64,000 nucleotides of DNA, from assembly GCF_009939005.1 (NCBI RefSeq), contig NZ_JAACJS010000015.1:1180325-1244324 (forward strand), in the 5' to 3' direction. This DNA comes from Sediminibacterium roseum (lineage in GTDB: Bacteria; Bacteroidota; Bacteroidia; Chitinophagales; Chitinophagaceae). The position numbers were made by a program, and so were the translations under genes. Shown one piece after another: positions 43,994-54,683 of this stretch. Position 1 is the first letter of the stretch. Every line of letters begins with the position of its first letter. The notes under the pieces were generated by a model. The model was given only the letters and a program-made list of their open reading frames with translations. It was not told where the DNA came from and did no database searches.

Positions 43994-45985
43994 GTGAGCA
44001 AGAACATCAACAAGGTTTCCGCCGCCGGCCTCGTCATTGCGCTGGGGATCATTTATGGGGATATTGGAACTTCTCCCCTGTACGTACTTAACGAGATCAT
44101 CAACGGAAGGGTCATCAGTGAGTTTTTGATATTGGGGTCCCTGTCGTGCATCATCTGGACACTCACCCTGCAAACCACCATCAAATATGTGATCCTCACA
44201 TTAAAAGCCGATAACAAAGGCGAAGGTGGCATTTTCAGCCTGTATGCCCTCGTACGCCGCCGCCGTAAATGGCTCGTGGTACCGGCGATGCTCGGTGGTG
44301 CCGCATTGCTGGCAGATGGGATGATCACACCGCCCATTACCGTTACTTCCGCCATCGAGGGTCTGCGCCAGATCCCTGCACTGCACGAAATTTCCCAACG
44401 CACCATCATCGGGATCGTGATCGGTATCATCACCGTGATCTACTTTGTTCAGCAGTTCGGAACCGCATCCATCGGAAAACTATTCGGGCCGATCATGTGT
44501 ATCTTTTTCAGCATGCTCGCCGTATTGGGCGCATCGCACCTGGTAGATGACATCGGTATCTTCCGGGCACTCAATCCTTATTACGCATTCGAATTGCTTA
44601 CGCAATATCCCAAAGGTTTCTGGCTGCTCGGCGCGATCTTTCTTTGTACCACGGGAGCAGAATCGCTCTACAGCGACCTGGGCCACTGTGGAAGAGGAAA
44701 CATCCGCATCTCCTGGATCTTTGTTAAAACCTGCCTGCTGTTGAACTACCTCGGGCAGGGCGCATGGCTGCTCGCCAATTACAAGGACCAGCTGCTCCCG
44801 CCTGAAGTAATGGCGGGTGGCTTTAACCCCTTTCTGGGTATCATGCCGGTATGGTTCAAACTTCCGGGCATCATTATTTCTACCATGGCCGCGGTGATCG
44901 CCTGCCAGGCCCTGATCTCGGGCTCATTCACACTCATCAGCGAAGCCATGCGTTTGAATTTGTGGCCGAAGATGAAGATCAATTATCCAACAGAAGAAAA
45001 AGGACAGCTGTACATCCAAGGCATCAGCCTTTTGCTTTATATCGGTTGCGTAGGCGTTGTGTTGTATTTCCAGAAATCGGCCAACATGGGCGCGGCATAT
45101 GGATTGGCGATCACGATGTGCATGATCAGTACATCCATCCTGTTTGCCAATTTCCTCGTAAGCCGCAGGGTCAACAAAGGATGGATCTATTTATACCTCG
45201 CTGTTTACCTCGCGATCGAAATATCATTCCTCATCGCCAACCTCGAAAAATTCATGCATGGCGGTTATGTTGCCGTGGTCATGGGTACCATCCTGTTTGC
45301 GGTGATGTATGTATGGTTCCGCAGCCGCAAGATCAAAAACCGCTATGTCGAGTTCGTTCGCATGGAACATTATATTCCCATGATACAGGAACTGAGCAAC
45401 GACAGGACCATTCCCAAATACGCAACACACCTCGTTTACATGACGAGCGCCAACAACCCCAAAGAGATCGAGCATAAGATCATCTATTCCATCCTCAATA
45501 AAAAACCAAAGCGTGCAGACATCTATTGGTTCGTTCACGTGGATGTTCTTGACGATCCATATACCTGCGAGTTCTCCGTTGAGCACATCATTCCCAACGA
45601 TATCATCCGTGTCGAGTTCCGTGTGGGGTTCAGGGTTGAGCAACGCATCAACCTCATGTTCCGCCGCGTGGTGGAAGAGCTGGTGAACAACAAGGAAGTA
45701 AACATCACCAGCCGCTATGAAAGCCTGGAGAAAAACAATGTGGTGGGCGATTTTCAATTCGTGGTGCTTGAAAAATACCTGAGCCAGGACAATGAACTTC
45801 CGATCATAGAAAGGATCGTGATGAAACTGTATTTCTGGCTGAAGGAGATCAGCCTCGGCGAAGAACGTGGTTTTGGCCTTGACCCGAGCAATGTAACCGT
45901 TGAAAAATTCCCGCTCATCGTGGCACCGGTTGCCAACTTTAAACTCAAACGCGTTTACCACGACGATACCGAAGATTTCGGATGA
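43994..45985 (+). CDS. kup: Kup-type potassium uptake transporter
   Basis: 663 residues with about 12 membrane helices followed by a long cytoplasmic C-terminal region (from about residue 440). The signature GIIYGDIGTSPLYV lies near the N-terminus; TTGAESLYSDLGHCGRGNIR is the family's second conserved block. It takes up K+ with protons. GTG 43994 is chosen as start since a good promoter lies upstream and an earlier in-frame TTG would add a stretch made of repeat element C. The stop codon overlaps the rhodanese start (ATGA). Confidence 0.95.
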   Translation: MSKNINKVSAAGLVIALGIIYGDIGTSPLYVLNEIINGRVISEFLILGSLSCIIWTLTLQTTIKYVILTLKADNKGEGGIFSLYALVRRRRKWLVVPAMLGGAALLADGMITPPITVTSAIEGLRQIPALHEISQRTIIGIVIGIITVIYFVQQFGTASIGKLFGPIMCIFFSMLAVLGASHLVDDIGIFRALNPYYAFELLTQYPKGFWLLGAIFLCTTGAESLYSDLGHCGRGNIRISWIFVKTCLLLNYLGQGAWLLANYKDQLLPPEVMAGGFNPFLGIMPVWFKLPGIIISTMAAVIACQALISGSFTLISEAMRLNLWPKMKINYPTEEKGQLYIQGISLLLYIGCVGVVLYFQKSANMGAAYGLAITMCMISTSILFANFLVSRRVNKGWIYLYLAVYLAIEISFLIANLEKFMHGGYVAVVMGTILFAVMYVWFRSRKIKNRYVEFVRMEHYIPMIQELSNDRTIPKYATHLVYMTSANNPKEIEHKIIYSILNKKPKRADIYWFVHVDVLDDPYTCEFSVEHIIPNDIIRVEFRVGFRVEQRINLMFRRVVEELVNNKEVNITSRYESLEKNNVVGDFQFVVLEKYLSQDNELPIIERIVMKLYFWLKEISLGEERGFGLDPSNVTVEKFPLIVAPVANFKLKRVYHDDTEDFG

Positions 45986-46275
45986 AAGAGATAGACCCCA
46001 TAGCGCTGGCTTTGCTGATCGAACAAGACAAAGTTGCATTGATCGATGTGCGTGAGCCACACGAACACGAGGGCTTCAACATCGGCGGCCAGCTTATTCC
46101 TTTGGATGAAATCGTCAGCCGCGCAGCGGAAATTCCCAGGAACAAAACCGTTGTGTTGTATTGCAAAAAAGGCATCCGCAGCCAGATCGCGATCCAGAAA
46201 CTGGACAAGTTTGGTTTTGAGAACCTCGTAAACCTGAAAGGAGGAATGGAAGCCTGGAAGAAAAGGGTAAAATGA
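45982..46275 (+). CDS. Rhodanese-like domain protein
   Basis: 97 residues, a single rhodanese domain. VALIDVREPHEHEGFNIGG is the substrate-site half and VVLYCKKGIRSQIA holds the active-site Cys with the CxxGxRS loop typical of sulfurtransferases; LVNLKGGMEAWKK closes the domain. It would carry sulfane sulfur in the cytoplasm. The ATG overlaps the kup stop by four bases, implying translational coupling. Confidence 0.93.
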   Translation: MKEIDPIALALLIEQDKVALIDVREPHEHEGFNIGGQLIPLDEIVSRAAEIPRNKTVVLYCKKGIRSQIAIQKLDKFGFENLVNLKGGMEAWKKRVK

Positions 46276-46305
46276 TTTCCTGCGATAATCAGTATCTTAC
46301 TACCC

Positions 46306-47088
46306 ATGGTACTTCTCTACATCGCCATATCAATCGCCGCACTTTCTGTGCTCGCTTACCTGCTCCAGGAAAAATTCATATTCAAACCCGAAAAATTAAA
46401 GGCAGATTTCCGGTTTCAGTACGATAGCCCTTTTGAAGAATTGTTTTTTGATACGGCGCCGGGTGTGCGCATCAACGGGCTCCATTTCTACCGAAAAGAT
46501 CCCAAAGGGCTGATCCTTTATTTCCACGGAAACACCCGCAGCATCAAGGGCTGGGCAAAATACGCGAAAGATTTTTTCAGGTACAATTACGATGTGGTGC
46601 TTGTTGACTACCGCGGGTTCGGAAAGAGTACGGGCAAACGCACAGAGAAAGACATGCTCACAGACATGCAGTTTATCTATGAAAAATTACTGGAGCGATA
46701 CCAGCAACACGATATCCTTATTTACGGGCGCAGCATGGGCAGCGGTTTTGCAACCAAGATCGCGGCAGACAACAGCCCGCGCTACCTGATCCTTGATGCT
46801 CCGTACTATAGTTTTGTAAAAGTGGTGGAACGTTTTCTGCCCATCCTGCCTGTAAGATGGGTGCTGCGTTTTCACCTGCGCACAGACAAATGGATCAGGA
46901 AAGTAAATTGCCATACCTACATTCTTCATGGCACAAAAGACAGGCTGATACCCATCAGGCACAGCGAAAAATTACAACAGTTCAGTCCGCATAAGATCAC
47001 ACTGATCCGGATACACGGCGGCCGGCACAACAACCTGCCTTCTTTTCCCGAGTACCACAATTTTATCCGCGATATTTTAAAATACTGA
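46306..47088 (+). CDS. Alpha/beta hydrolase, membrane-anchored (paralogue 1)
   Basis: 260 residues. One N-terminal membrane helix (MVLLYIAISIAALSVLAYLL), then QEKFIFKPEKLKADF, typical of the BEM46/ABHD13 type. Motifs: LYFHGNTRSIKGWAKY for the oxyanion hole, DYRGFGKSTGKR, nucleophile GRSMGSG, acid in GTKDRLIPIRH and base His in GGRHNN. It is 31 bases after the rhodanese gene and likely in the kup operon. A second, similar gene follows. Substrate is unknown. Confidence 0.92.
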   Translation: MVLLYIAISIAALSVLAYLLQEKFIFKPEKLKADFRFQYDSPFEELFFDTAPGVRINGLHFYRKDPKGLILYFHGNTRSIKGWAKYAKDFFRYNYDVVLVDYRGFGKSTGKRTEKDMLTDMQFIYEKLLERYQQHDILIYGRSMGSGFATKIAADNSPRYLILDAPYYSFVKVVERFLPILPVRWVLRFHLRTDKWIRKVNCHTYILHGTKDRLIPIRHSEKLQQFSPHKITLIRIHGGRHNNLPSFPEYHNFIRDILKY

Positions 47089-47140
47089 ACCGCCTGGAGA
47101 GCTGATAACAGCGTGGCAGGCCCGGAAACAAACGCATCAT

Positions 47141-47148
47141 TATCTTTA
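47141..47148 (+). promoter_or_regulatory. -7-like box (TATCTTTA) for hydrolase paralogue 2
   Basis: One base off TAnnTTTG, ending four bases before the GTG start at 47153. Suggests a separate start for the second hydrolase. Confidence 0.35.
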
Positions 47149-47152
47149 CACC

Positions 47153-47971
47153 GTGAAGAACAAACAAAAACTTTTCAAACGCGTCAAACTTTTCATCGTC
47201 TGCTATTGCCTTGTTGGCACCGCATTGTTTTACCTGCAGGATAAGCTCCTGTTCCGGCCAACAGCATTGCCACCCAACAGCACTTTCCATTTTACACAGC
47301 CATTTACAGAAGCAAACATCTCGCTCGATGCTGCAACAAAATTCAACATCGTTCAGTTTACCCCGGGCAAACCGTACGATTCTGCGCGCGGGGTGGTCCT
47401 GTATTTCCATGGCAACAAAGAAAACGTGAACCACTACCAGCAATACGCATCGGCGTTCACACGAAACAATTACGAAGTGTGGATGCCCGATTACCCTGGT
47501 TACGGAAAATCGACCGGCACGTTTTCAGAAGCGGTTCTGTACGAGGAAGCATTGCAGGTTTACAAACTTGCGAGAACAAAATACCGCCCCGACCAGATCG
47601 TCGTTTATGGAAAATCGCTGGGCAGCGGGATAGCGGCACAACTCGCATCCATAAGGGATTGCAGGGAACTGGTATTGGAAACGCCGTATTACAGTTTTAC
47701 TTCACTGGTAAGGTTGGTTGCATTCATTTACCCGGTAAGCCTGCTGTCGCATTACAAGATCCCCACAAACCAATACCTTGAAAAGGTAACGGCGCCCGTA
47801 ACCATTTTTCACGGCACCCGCGACTGGACGATCCCCTATTTCCATGCAAAAAGATTAAAGGCATCACTCAAACCAACGGATGAATTTATAACGATCGATG
47901 GTGGCGGGCACAACAATCTTTTTAGTTACGACCGTGTTCAGAAAAAAATAGATACGCTCCTCTCCCGTTAG
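47153..47971 (+). CDS. Alpha/beta hydrolase, membrane-anchored (paralogue 2)
   Basis: 272 residues from GTG 47153. Same layout as the preceding gene: N-terminal membrane helix (VKLFIVCYCLVGTALFYL), DKLLFRPTALPPN, LYFHGNKENVNHY, DYPGYGKSTGTF, nucleophile GKSLGSG, acid region GTRDWTIPYFH and GGGHNNL with the catalytic His. The two proteins are tandem paralogues of the BEM46-type family with diverged inserts. No substrate is known. It ends 3 bases before the convergent oxyR gene. Confidence 0.92.
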   Translation: MKNKQKLFKRVKLFIVCYCLVGTALFYLQDKLLFRPTALPPNSTFHFTQPFTEANISLDAATKFNIVQFTPGKPYDSARGVVLYFHGNKENVNHYQQYASAFTRNNYEVWMPDYPGYGKSTGTFSEAVLYEEALQVYKLARTKYRPDQIVVYGKSLGSGIAAQLASIRDCRELVLETPYYSFTSLVRLVAFIYPVSLLSHYKIPTNQYLEKVTAPVTIFHGTRDWTIPYFHAKRLKASLKPTDEFITIDGGGHNNLFSYDRVQKKIDTLLSR

Positions 47972-47974
47972 CGG

Positions 47975-48910
47975 TTACACCGGAATAACGTACTTGTTCT
48001 TATTCAGGATGATCTTCTGAGGGATGGAAGCAAGGATCTCTTCTTTCAGAATCTCGATCAGCCTTTTCTTTACAAAATCGCGGTGCACCACGATGCTCAC
48101 CTCGCGCATGGGCGCGGGCCGCTTGAAATAACGGATCTGGGCAAGCTGGCGCGACGTCATCCCCTGCGTTGCAAGTTCAGGAAGAATGGTGATGCCATCG
48201 TTCATATCAACCATGCGCCTCAGTGTTTCAATGCTGCCCGCTTCATAATCAAAATGGCTCGCCTCGCGGCTTGCTTTCCGCAACTCGCACAGGTTTACGA
48301 TCTGGCTGCGGAAACAATGCCCCTCTTCGAGCAGCCAGAGTTTATTGGGATCGATGTCCTGCGGCAGCATGTACGTTTTTTTGTACGCTGCGTTTTTCCG
48401 CGACACGTACGCCATCAATTCTTCGTAAAAAAGAACATGTTCCTTGATGCCGCTTTCCTGCAAGGGCGTTACCAGTATCCCCATATCAATTTTTCCGGAC
48501 CTGAGCGAGGCAACTACGTTTTCGGTGGTGAGTTCATTCACAACAAGTTTAACGAGCGGGTACTTGTTTGTAAACCTTTGAACGAACAACGGGAGCAGGT
48601 ATGGCGCAAGTGTGGGAATGATACCGATCTTCAGTTCACCCGTAACGATGCCTTTCTTTTTCTGCACCAGTTCTTCCATTTTGTTTTTTTCGGAGATGAT
48701 CTTACGCGCCTGCGCAATCAGCTCGGTGCCCAGCTCTGTGGCAATCACCGGCTGCTTGCTCCTGTCGAAGATCTTTACACCCAGCTCCTCCTCCACTTTC
48801 TGGATCTGCATACTCAATGTGGGCTGCGACACATAACAGTTCCGCGCGGCCAGGGCAAAATGGCGGAAGGTATCTACGGCGATGATGTATTCGAGTTGAA
48901 CAAAAGTCAT
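47975..48910 (-). CDS. oxyR: Peroxide-sensing LysR-type regulator OxyR
   Basis: 311 residues. N-terminal winged helix (FRHFALAARNCYVSQPTLSM) followed by the LysR effector domain. The redox pair is present in LEEGHCFRSQIVNLCEL at Cys199 and Cys208, the same numbers as in E. coli OxyR. Peroxide would form the disulfide and let the protein activate katG, which diverges. An OxyR-type box (ATAG-N7-CTAT) begins 4 bases before its ATG, consistent with self-control as well. Confidence 0.96.
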   Translation of the reverse strand: MTFVQLEYIIAVDTFRHFALAARNCYVSQPTLSMQIQKVEEELGVKIFDRSKQPVIATELGTELIAQARKIISEKNKMEELVQKKKGIVTGELKIGIIPTLAPYLLPLFVQRFTNKYPLVKLVVNELTTENVVASLRSGKIDMGILVTPLQESGIKEHVLFYEELMAYVSRKNAAYKKTYMLPQDIDPNKLWLLEEGHCFRSQIVNLCELRKASREASHFDYEAGSIETLRRMVDMNDGITILPELATQGMTSRQLAQIRYFKRPAPMREVSIVVHRDFVKKRLIEILKEEILASIPQKIILNKNKYVIPV

Positions 48911-48913
48911 TTG

Positions 48914-48928
48914 ATAGTTTTTATCTAT
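48914..48928. promoter_or_regulatory. OxyR-type box ATAG-N7-CTAT
   Basis: ATAG (48914-48917), seven bases, CTAT (48925-48928): one full dimer site of the OxyR pattern. The second site in the same phase is only partial (ATAA near 48935). It lies between the oxyR start and the candidate katG promoter, centred about 65 bases before the predicted katG transcription start. Confidence 0.5.
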
Positions 48929-48948
48929 GAGATCATAAAATTAATTGA

Positions 48949-51360
<2,412 letters not shown>

Positions 51361-51385
51361 TCTTTTACCGATCAACAGATATCTC

Positions 51386-51418
51386 AAGCGGAGGACCAAA
51401 GTCCTCCGCTTTTTTTTG
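51386..51418 (+). terminator. katG terminator
   Basis: AAGCGGAGGAC (51386-51396) pairs with GTCCTCCGCTT (51401-51411) around CAAA, followed by a T run. Confidence 0.92.
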
Positions 51419-51467
51419 GATCATCCAAAATCTGCGATTGCTTACCTTCATCACACAAACACAGGGC

Positions 51468-52568
51468 ATGGAATGGTATGAAATAAATGACATTGATACG
51501 GTTGATTCTCCCGCGCTGGTCGTTTACCCCGAGCGGGTAAAAGAAAACATCCGCAAAGTCATCGGGATGGCCGGTGATGTTGCCTTGCTCAGGCCGCATG
51601 TAAAGACAAACAAGATGGCCGAAGTGTGCAGGCTGATGATGGATGCCGGCATCACCAGGTTCAAGTGCGCCACCATTGCCGAAGCAGAAATGCTCGCGAT
51701 GGTAAAGGCGCCGGATGTGCTCCTCGCACACCAACCCGTAGGCCCGAAAATTCACAGGATGCTGCAGTTGATCAAGGCGTACCCGGATACACATTTCACA
51801 TGCATTATCGACAACCTTGACACGGCCAAACAGATCTCCGCATTGTTTGCTGCGGAAGGAGAACATGTACAGCTTTTTATAGACGTAAACACGGGAATGA
51901 AACGTTCGGGCATACTTGCAGAGAACGCATTGGGATTGTTTGAAGATTGCCTCAGCCTGCCAAACATCCGTGTGACCGGTTTGCATGGATACGATGGACA
52001 TGTTCACGACAAAGACCTGGCAGACCGGACAAACAGGTCAGACAAAGCCTTTGAACAGATCGCACAACTGCTCGCCGCTATAAAAAATATTTCTGATCAC
52101 GAGATGCAGGTAGTGGTTGGCGGCTCACCAAGTTTTCCTACGCATACAAAAAGAAAAGGCGTGCAGTACAGCCCGGGCACATTTGTTTTCTGGGATTGGG
52201 GATACAAGGAACAACTGCCCGATGAGCCTTTCGATTACGCAGCGTTGGTGATCACGCGCGTCATCTCCATACTCGACGGCAAAACAATTTGTGTTGACCT
52301 CGGCCACAAGGCCATCGCCTCGGAAAATCCCTTGCCGCGCGTGCATTTTCTCAATGCAACGGGACTGGTTCAAACCGGCCACAGCGAGGAGCACCTGGTG
52401 CTTACGGTTCCCGATTCTTCAAAATGGAAAGTGGGTGATGTGTTGTATGGCGCGCCTTATCATATCTGTCCCACCGTTGCCTTGTACGACCGCGCTGTTG
52501 TGGTTGAAAACCACGAGGTCAAAGACAGTTGGGCCGTAATTGCCAGGGCGAGGAAGATCTCGATCTGA
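51468..52568 (+). CDS. D-threonine aldolase-like PLP enzyme
   Basis: 366 residues from ATG 51468. Alanine-racemase-type N-terminal barrel: DSPALVVYPERVKEN, the PLP-lysine in LLRPHVKTNKMAEV, DVNTGMKRSG, TGLHGYDGHVHD, GGSPSFP. The C-terminal domain ends with YHICPTVALYDRA, near the metal-binding region of D-threonine aldolases. Fold and PLP use are clear; the substrate (D-threonine, other D-3-hydroxy amino acids) is by family only. It follows katG after a terminator, and converges on the LD-carboxypeptidases. Confidence 0.9.
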   Translation: MEWYEINDIDTVDSPALVVYPERVKENIRKVIGMAGDVALLRPHVKTNKMAEVCRLMMDAGITRFKCATIAEAEMLAMVKAPDVLLAHQPVGPKIHRMLQLIKAYPDTHFTCIIDNLDTAKQISALFAAEGEHVQLFIDVNTGMKRSGILAENALGLFEDCLSLPNIRVTGLHGYDGHVHDKDLADRTNRSDKAFEQIAQLLAAIKNISDHEMQVVVGGSPSFPTHTKRKGVQYSPGTFVFWDWGYKEQLPDEPFDYAALVITRVISILDGKTICVDLGHKAIASENPLPRVHFLNATGLVQTGHSEEHLVLTVPDSSKWKVGDVLYGAPYHICPTVALYDRAVVVENHEVKDSWAVIARARKISI

Positions 52569-52591
52569 GAGATGGTTCGATGGCAGGGATC

Positions 52592-53503
52592 TTATCTTAT
52601 TTCCTTCAGGGTTGTTTTTGTTTTTGTAACGTGTAGTGCGTGTTGCACGCCTACTTTCAATGCATAATTGTTTTTATCGTGGCTCACGGGGAAATCGAAG
52701 CAAACGGGGTAAGCGTACGCTTCAATGTGTGACCTGATCACACTTAAAACATCGGAACCAAAAGGCGCAATGGTGTCTTTCATTTCCGTGAATCCGCCGA
52801 TGATCAAACCCGCAAGATCATTCAGCATGCCGCTCCTTTTGAGCTGGATCATCATCCTGTCAACGTTATAAATGTATTCGCCAACATCTTCCAGGAAAAG
52901 GATGTTTCCTTTGGTATTGAATGACGAACGGCTGCCAACGAGGTGCGCCACCAGCGAAAGGTTGCCGCCTATTAACGCACCTTCTCCTTTGCCATTCCTG
53001 TTGAAAGGATGTGGCGCAGTTGTGTAGTTCGCACTTGTTCCTTTTAATGCTTTTTGAAGGGATTGAACAAACTCGTTCTTGTATTCTCCGTCGTTGAACG
53101 CCGCGGCCATGGGTGCATGCAGCGTTGCGGTATTGAGGTGCCTGTAAACATGTGCGTGTAAAACGGTGATGTCGCTGAAACCGATCAGCCATTTCGGGTG
53201 CTTCCTGAACTTCCTGAAATCGAGCTTGTCTATGATCCTGCTCATACCATAACCGCCGCGGCCGCATAGTACGGCGTTTACCTCCGGATCGTCGATCATG
53301 TTTTGCAGGTCGGCCAGGCGTTCTTCGTCCGTTCCGGAAAAATAATGAAAGCGGGTGCCCAGCGTTTTCCCGGTCTTTACTTTGTAGCCCCATTGCTGCA
53401 GCACATCGATACATGCAGCGGCTTTTTCAAAAGGCATAAATCCCGAAGGGCAAACGATGGCGATGGTATCGCCTTTTTTCAAATAAGGAGGTATCTTGAT
53501 CAT
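52592..53503 (-). CDS. LD-carboxypeptidase, S66 family, cytoplasmic (paralogue 1)
   Basis: 303 residues from ATG 53503 (MIKIPPYLKKGDTIAIVCPS). Family S66 muramoyltetrapeptide carboxypeptidase, which trims the terminal D-Ala from peptidoglycan stem peptides during recycling. GRGGYGMSRIIDKLDF, nucleophile Ser in IGFSDITVLH, Glu in GALIGGNLSL with EDVGEYIYNVDRM, and His in FDFPVSHDKNNYAL. No signal peptide, so it should act in the cytoplasm. The preceding gene is a paralogue that has a signal peptide. Confidence 0.94.
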   Translation of the reverse strand: MIKIPPYLKKGDTIAIVCPSGFMPFEKAAACIDVLQQWGYKVKTGKTLGTRFHYFSGTDEERLADLQNMIDDPEVNAVLCGRGGYGMSRIIDKLDFRKFRKHPKWLIGFSDITVLHAHVYRHLNTATLHAPMAAAFNDGEYKNEFVQSLQKALKGTSANYTTAPHPFNRNGKGEGALIGGNLSLVAHLVGSRSSFNTKGNILFLEDVGEYIYNVDRMMIQLKRSGMLNDLAGLIIGGFTEMKDTIAPFGSDVLSVIRSHIEAYAYPVCFDFPVSHDKNNYALKVGVQHALHVTKTKTTLKEIR

Positions 53504-53516
53504 AGTTTTTCCGATG

Positions 53517-54545
53517 TTATATTTCTTCCAGCAATCCACCCGCAACACCAACCGTTACCCGGTGCCGCGCGCCACATTTGAGTGCAAAATTATTGCGTTG
53601 ATGGCCCACGGGAAATCCAAAACAAACAGGGTAATCAAAATCCTTTACTTTTTCATAAACGATGTCGTATACCGTTCTTCCGAACTCATCACCCGTCGTT
53701 TCCGGCTTGATACCCGTGAAACCGCCTACCAGCAAGGCTTTCAGCTTACTGAGCTTGCCTGTTCGTTTCAAATGGCAAAACATGCGGTCGATGTTGTACA
53801 ATGCTTCGCCGGTGTCTTCCACAAACATGATCTTGCCCGCCGTTGAAAGGTCTGATGGTGTACCGGCAAGTGTTTCCAGCATTTTCAAATTGCCGCCAAC
53901 CAATGCGCCTTCTGCAATGCCGTGCCGGTTCTTTTCGTTTGCTTCCGTGTTGTATTTGAGTTTTTCGCCGCCAAGCATTCTTTGCAGGGAAAGGATGGTT
54001 TCGATCTGTATGGGTTCTGCTTTGGACCAGTCGTCTGGAAAACTGTTGCACATTTTAGAATGGATGGTTGCCGTGTTGAACCGGGTATGAATGTGATTGT
54101 GAAAAACGGTGATATCGCTGAACCCTATGATCCATTTCGGTTTTTTCCTGAACCTGGTAAAATCGATCTGGTCTATGATGCGCACCACCCCATAACCGCC
54201 GCGTGCGCAGAGGATGGCTTTTACATCCGGGTTATCGAGCATCGATTGAAAATCGTTTCTCCGTTCTTCGTCCGTTCCGCCGAAGGTATAATCGCGTTTC
54301 CCGATCGTTTCTCCCTGCAGTACATTGAGGCCCCAGCTTTTGATCTGTATCACTGCGGGTTCAATTTCTTTTTCCGTGATGTAGCCGGCCGGGCTCGTGA
54401 TCCCGATCACATCACCCGCTTTTAAAAAGGGTGGGATGATCATTTTTTTCGGCTTCGCCGCGAAAGTGTCCGTTGCCTTTGCCACATCTGTGAGCAAAAG
54501 CGCAGAAGCCGCGCCGAAGGAAGAAAGGAACTTTTTTCTGTTCAT
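53517..54545 (-). CDS. LD-carboxypeptidase, S66 family, exported (paralogue 2)
   Basis: 342 residues. Same motifs as the other paralogue (ARGGYGVVRIIDQIDF, IGFSDITVFH, EDTGEALYNIDRM, GFPVGHQRNNFAL). It begins with an export signal (MNRKKFLSSFGAASALLLTD) that resembles Tat-type leaders in this phylum but has only Arg-Lys-Lys, so Sec export is possible. It ends 13 bases before the start of the cytoplasmic copy; the pair is a duplication in one operon with different cellular locations. It diverges from metG. Confidence 0.93.
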   Translation of the reverse strand: MNRKKFLSSFGAASALLLTDVAKATDTFAAKPKKMIIPPFLKAGDVIGITSPAGYITEKEIEPAVIQIKSWGLNVLQGETIGKRDYTFGGTDEERRNDFQSMLDNPDVKAILCARGGYGVVRIIDQIDFTRFRKKPKWIIGFSDITVFHNHIHTRFNTATIHSKMCNSFPDDWSKAEPIQIETILSLQRMLGGEKLKYNTEANEKNRHGIAEGALVGGNLKMLETLAGTPSDLSTAGKIMFVEDTGEALYNIDRMFCHLKRTGKLSKLKALLVGGFTGIKPETTGDEFGRTVYDIVYEKVKDFDYPVCFGFPVGHQRNNFALKCGARHRVTVGVAGGLLEEI

Positions 54546-54633
54546 CCGGTAAATGTAATAAAAGTTGACGGGCAGACCCGCTCCGCCAGCCACGGCATCC
54601 GGGGGCTCCCGGCCCGCGTTCGCGCAGATTGCT

Positions 54634-54641
54634 TACTTTTG
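54634..54641 (+). promoter_or_regulatory. -7 box (TACTTTTG) for metG
   Basis: Exact TAnnTTTG match, 42 bases before ATG 54684. Confidence 0.55.
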
Positions 54642-54683
54642 CTGCGCAATAAAAGTGCGCCAGGATCAAAAGCAAATAAAAAA

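Noticed and set aside
45224..46060. A 278-codon open frame on the minus strand opposite kup and the rhodanese gene
   Set aside because: Covers the complement of conserved Kup residues; no start signal, no known motif.
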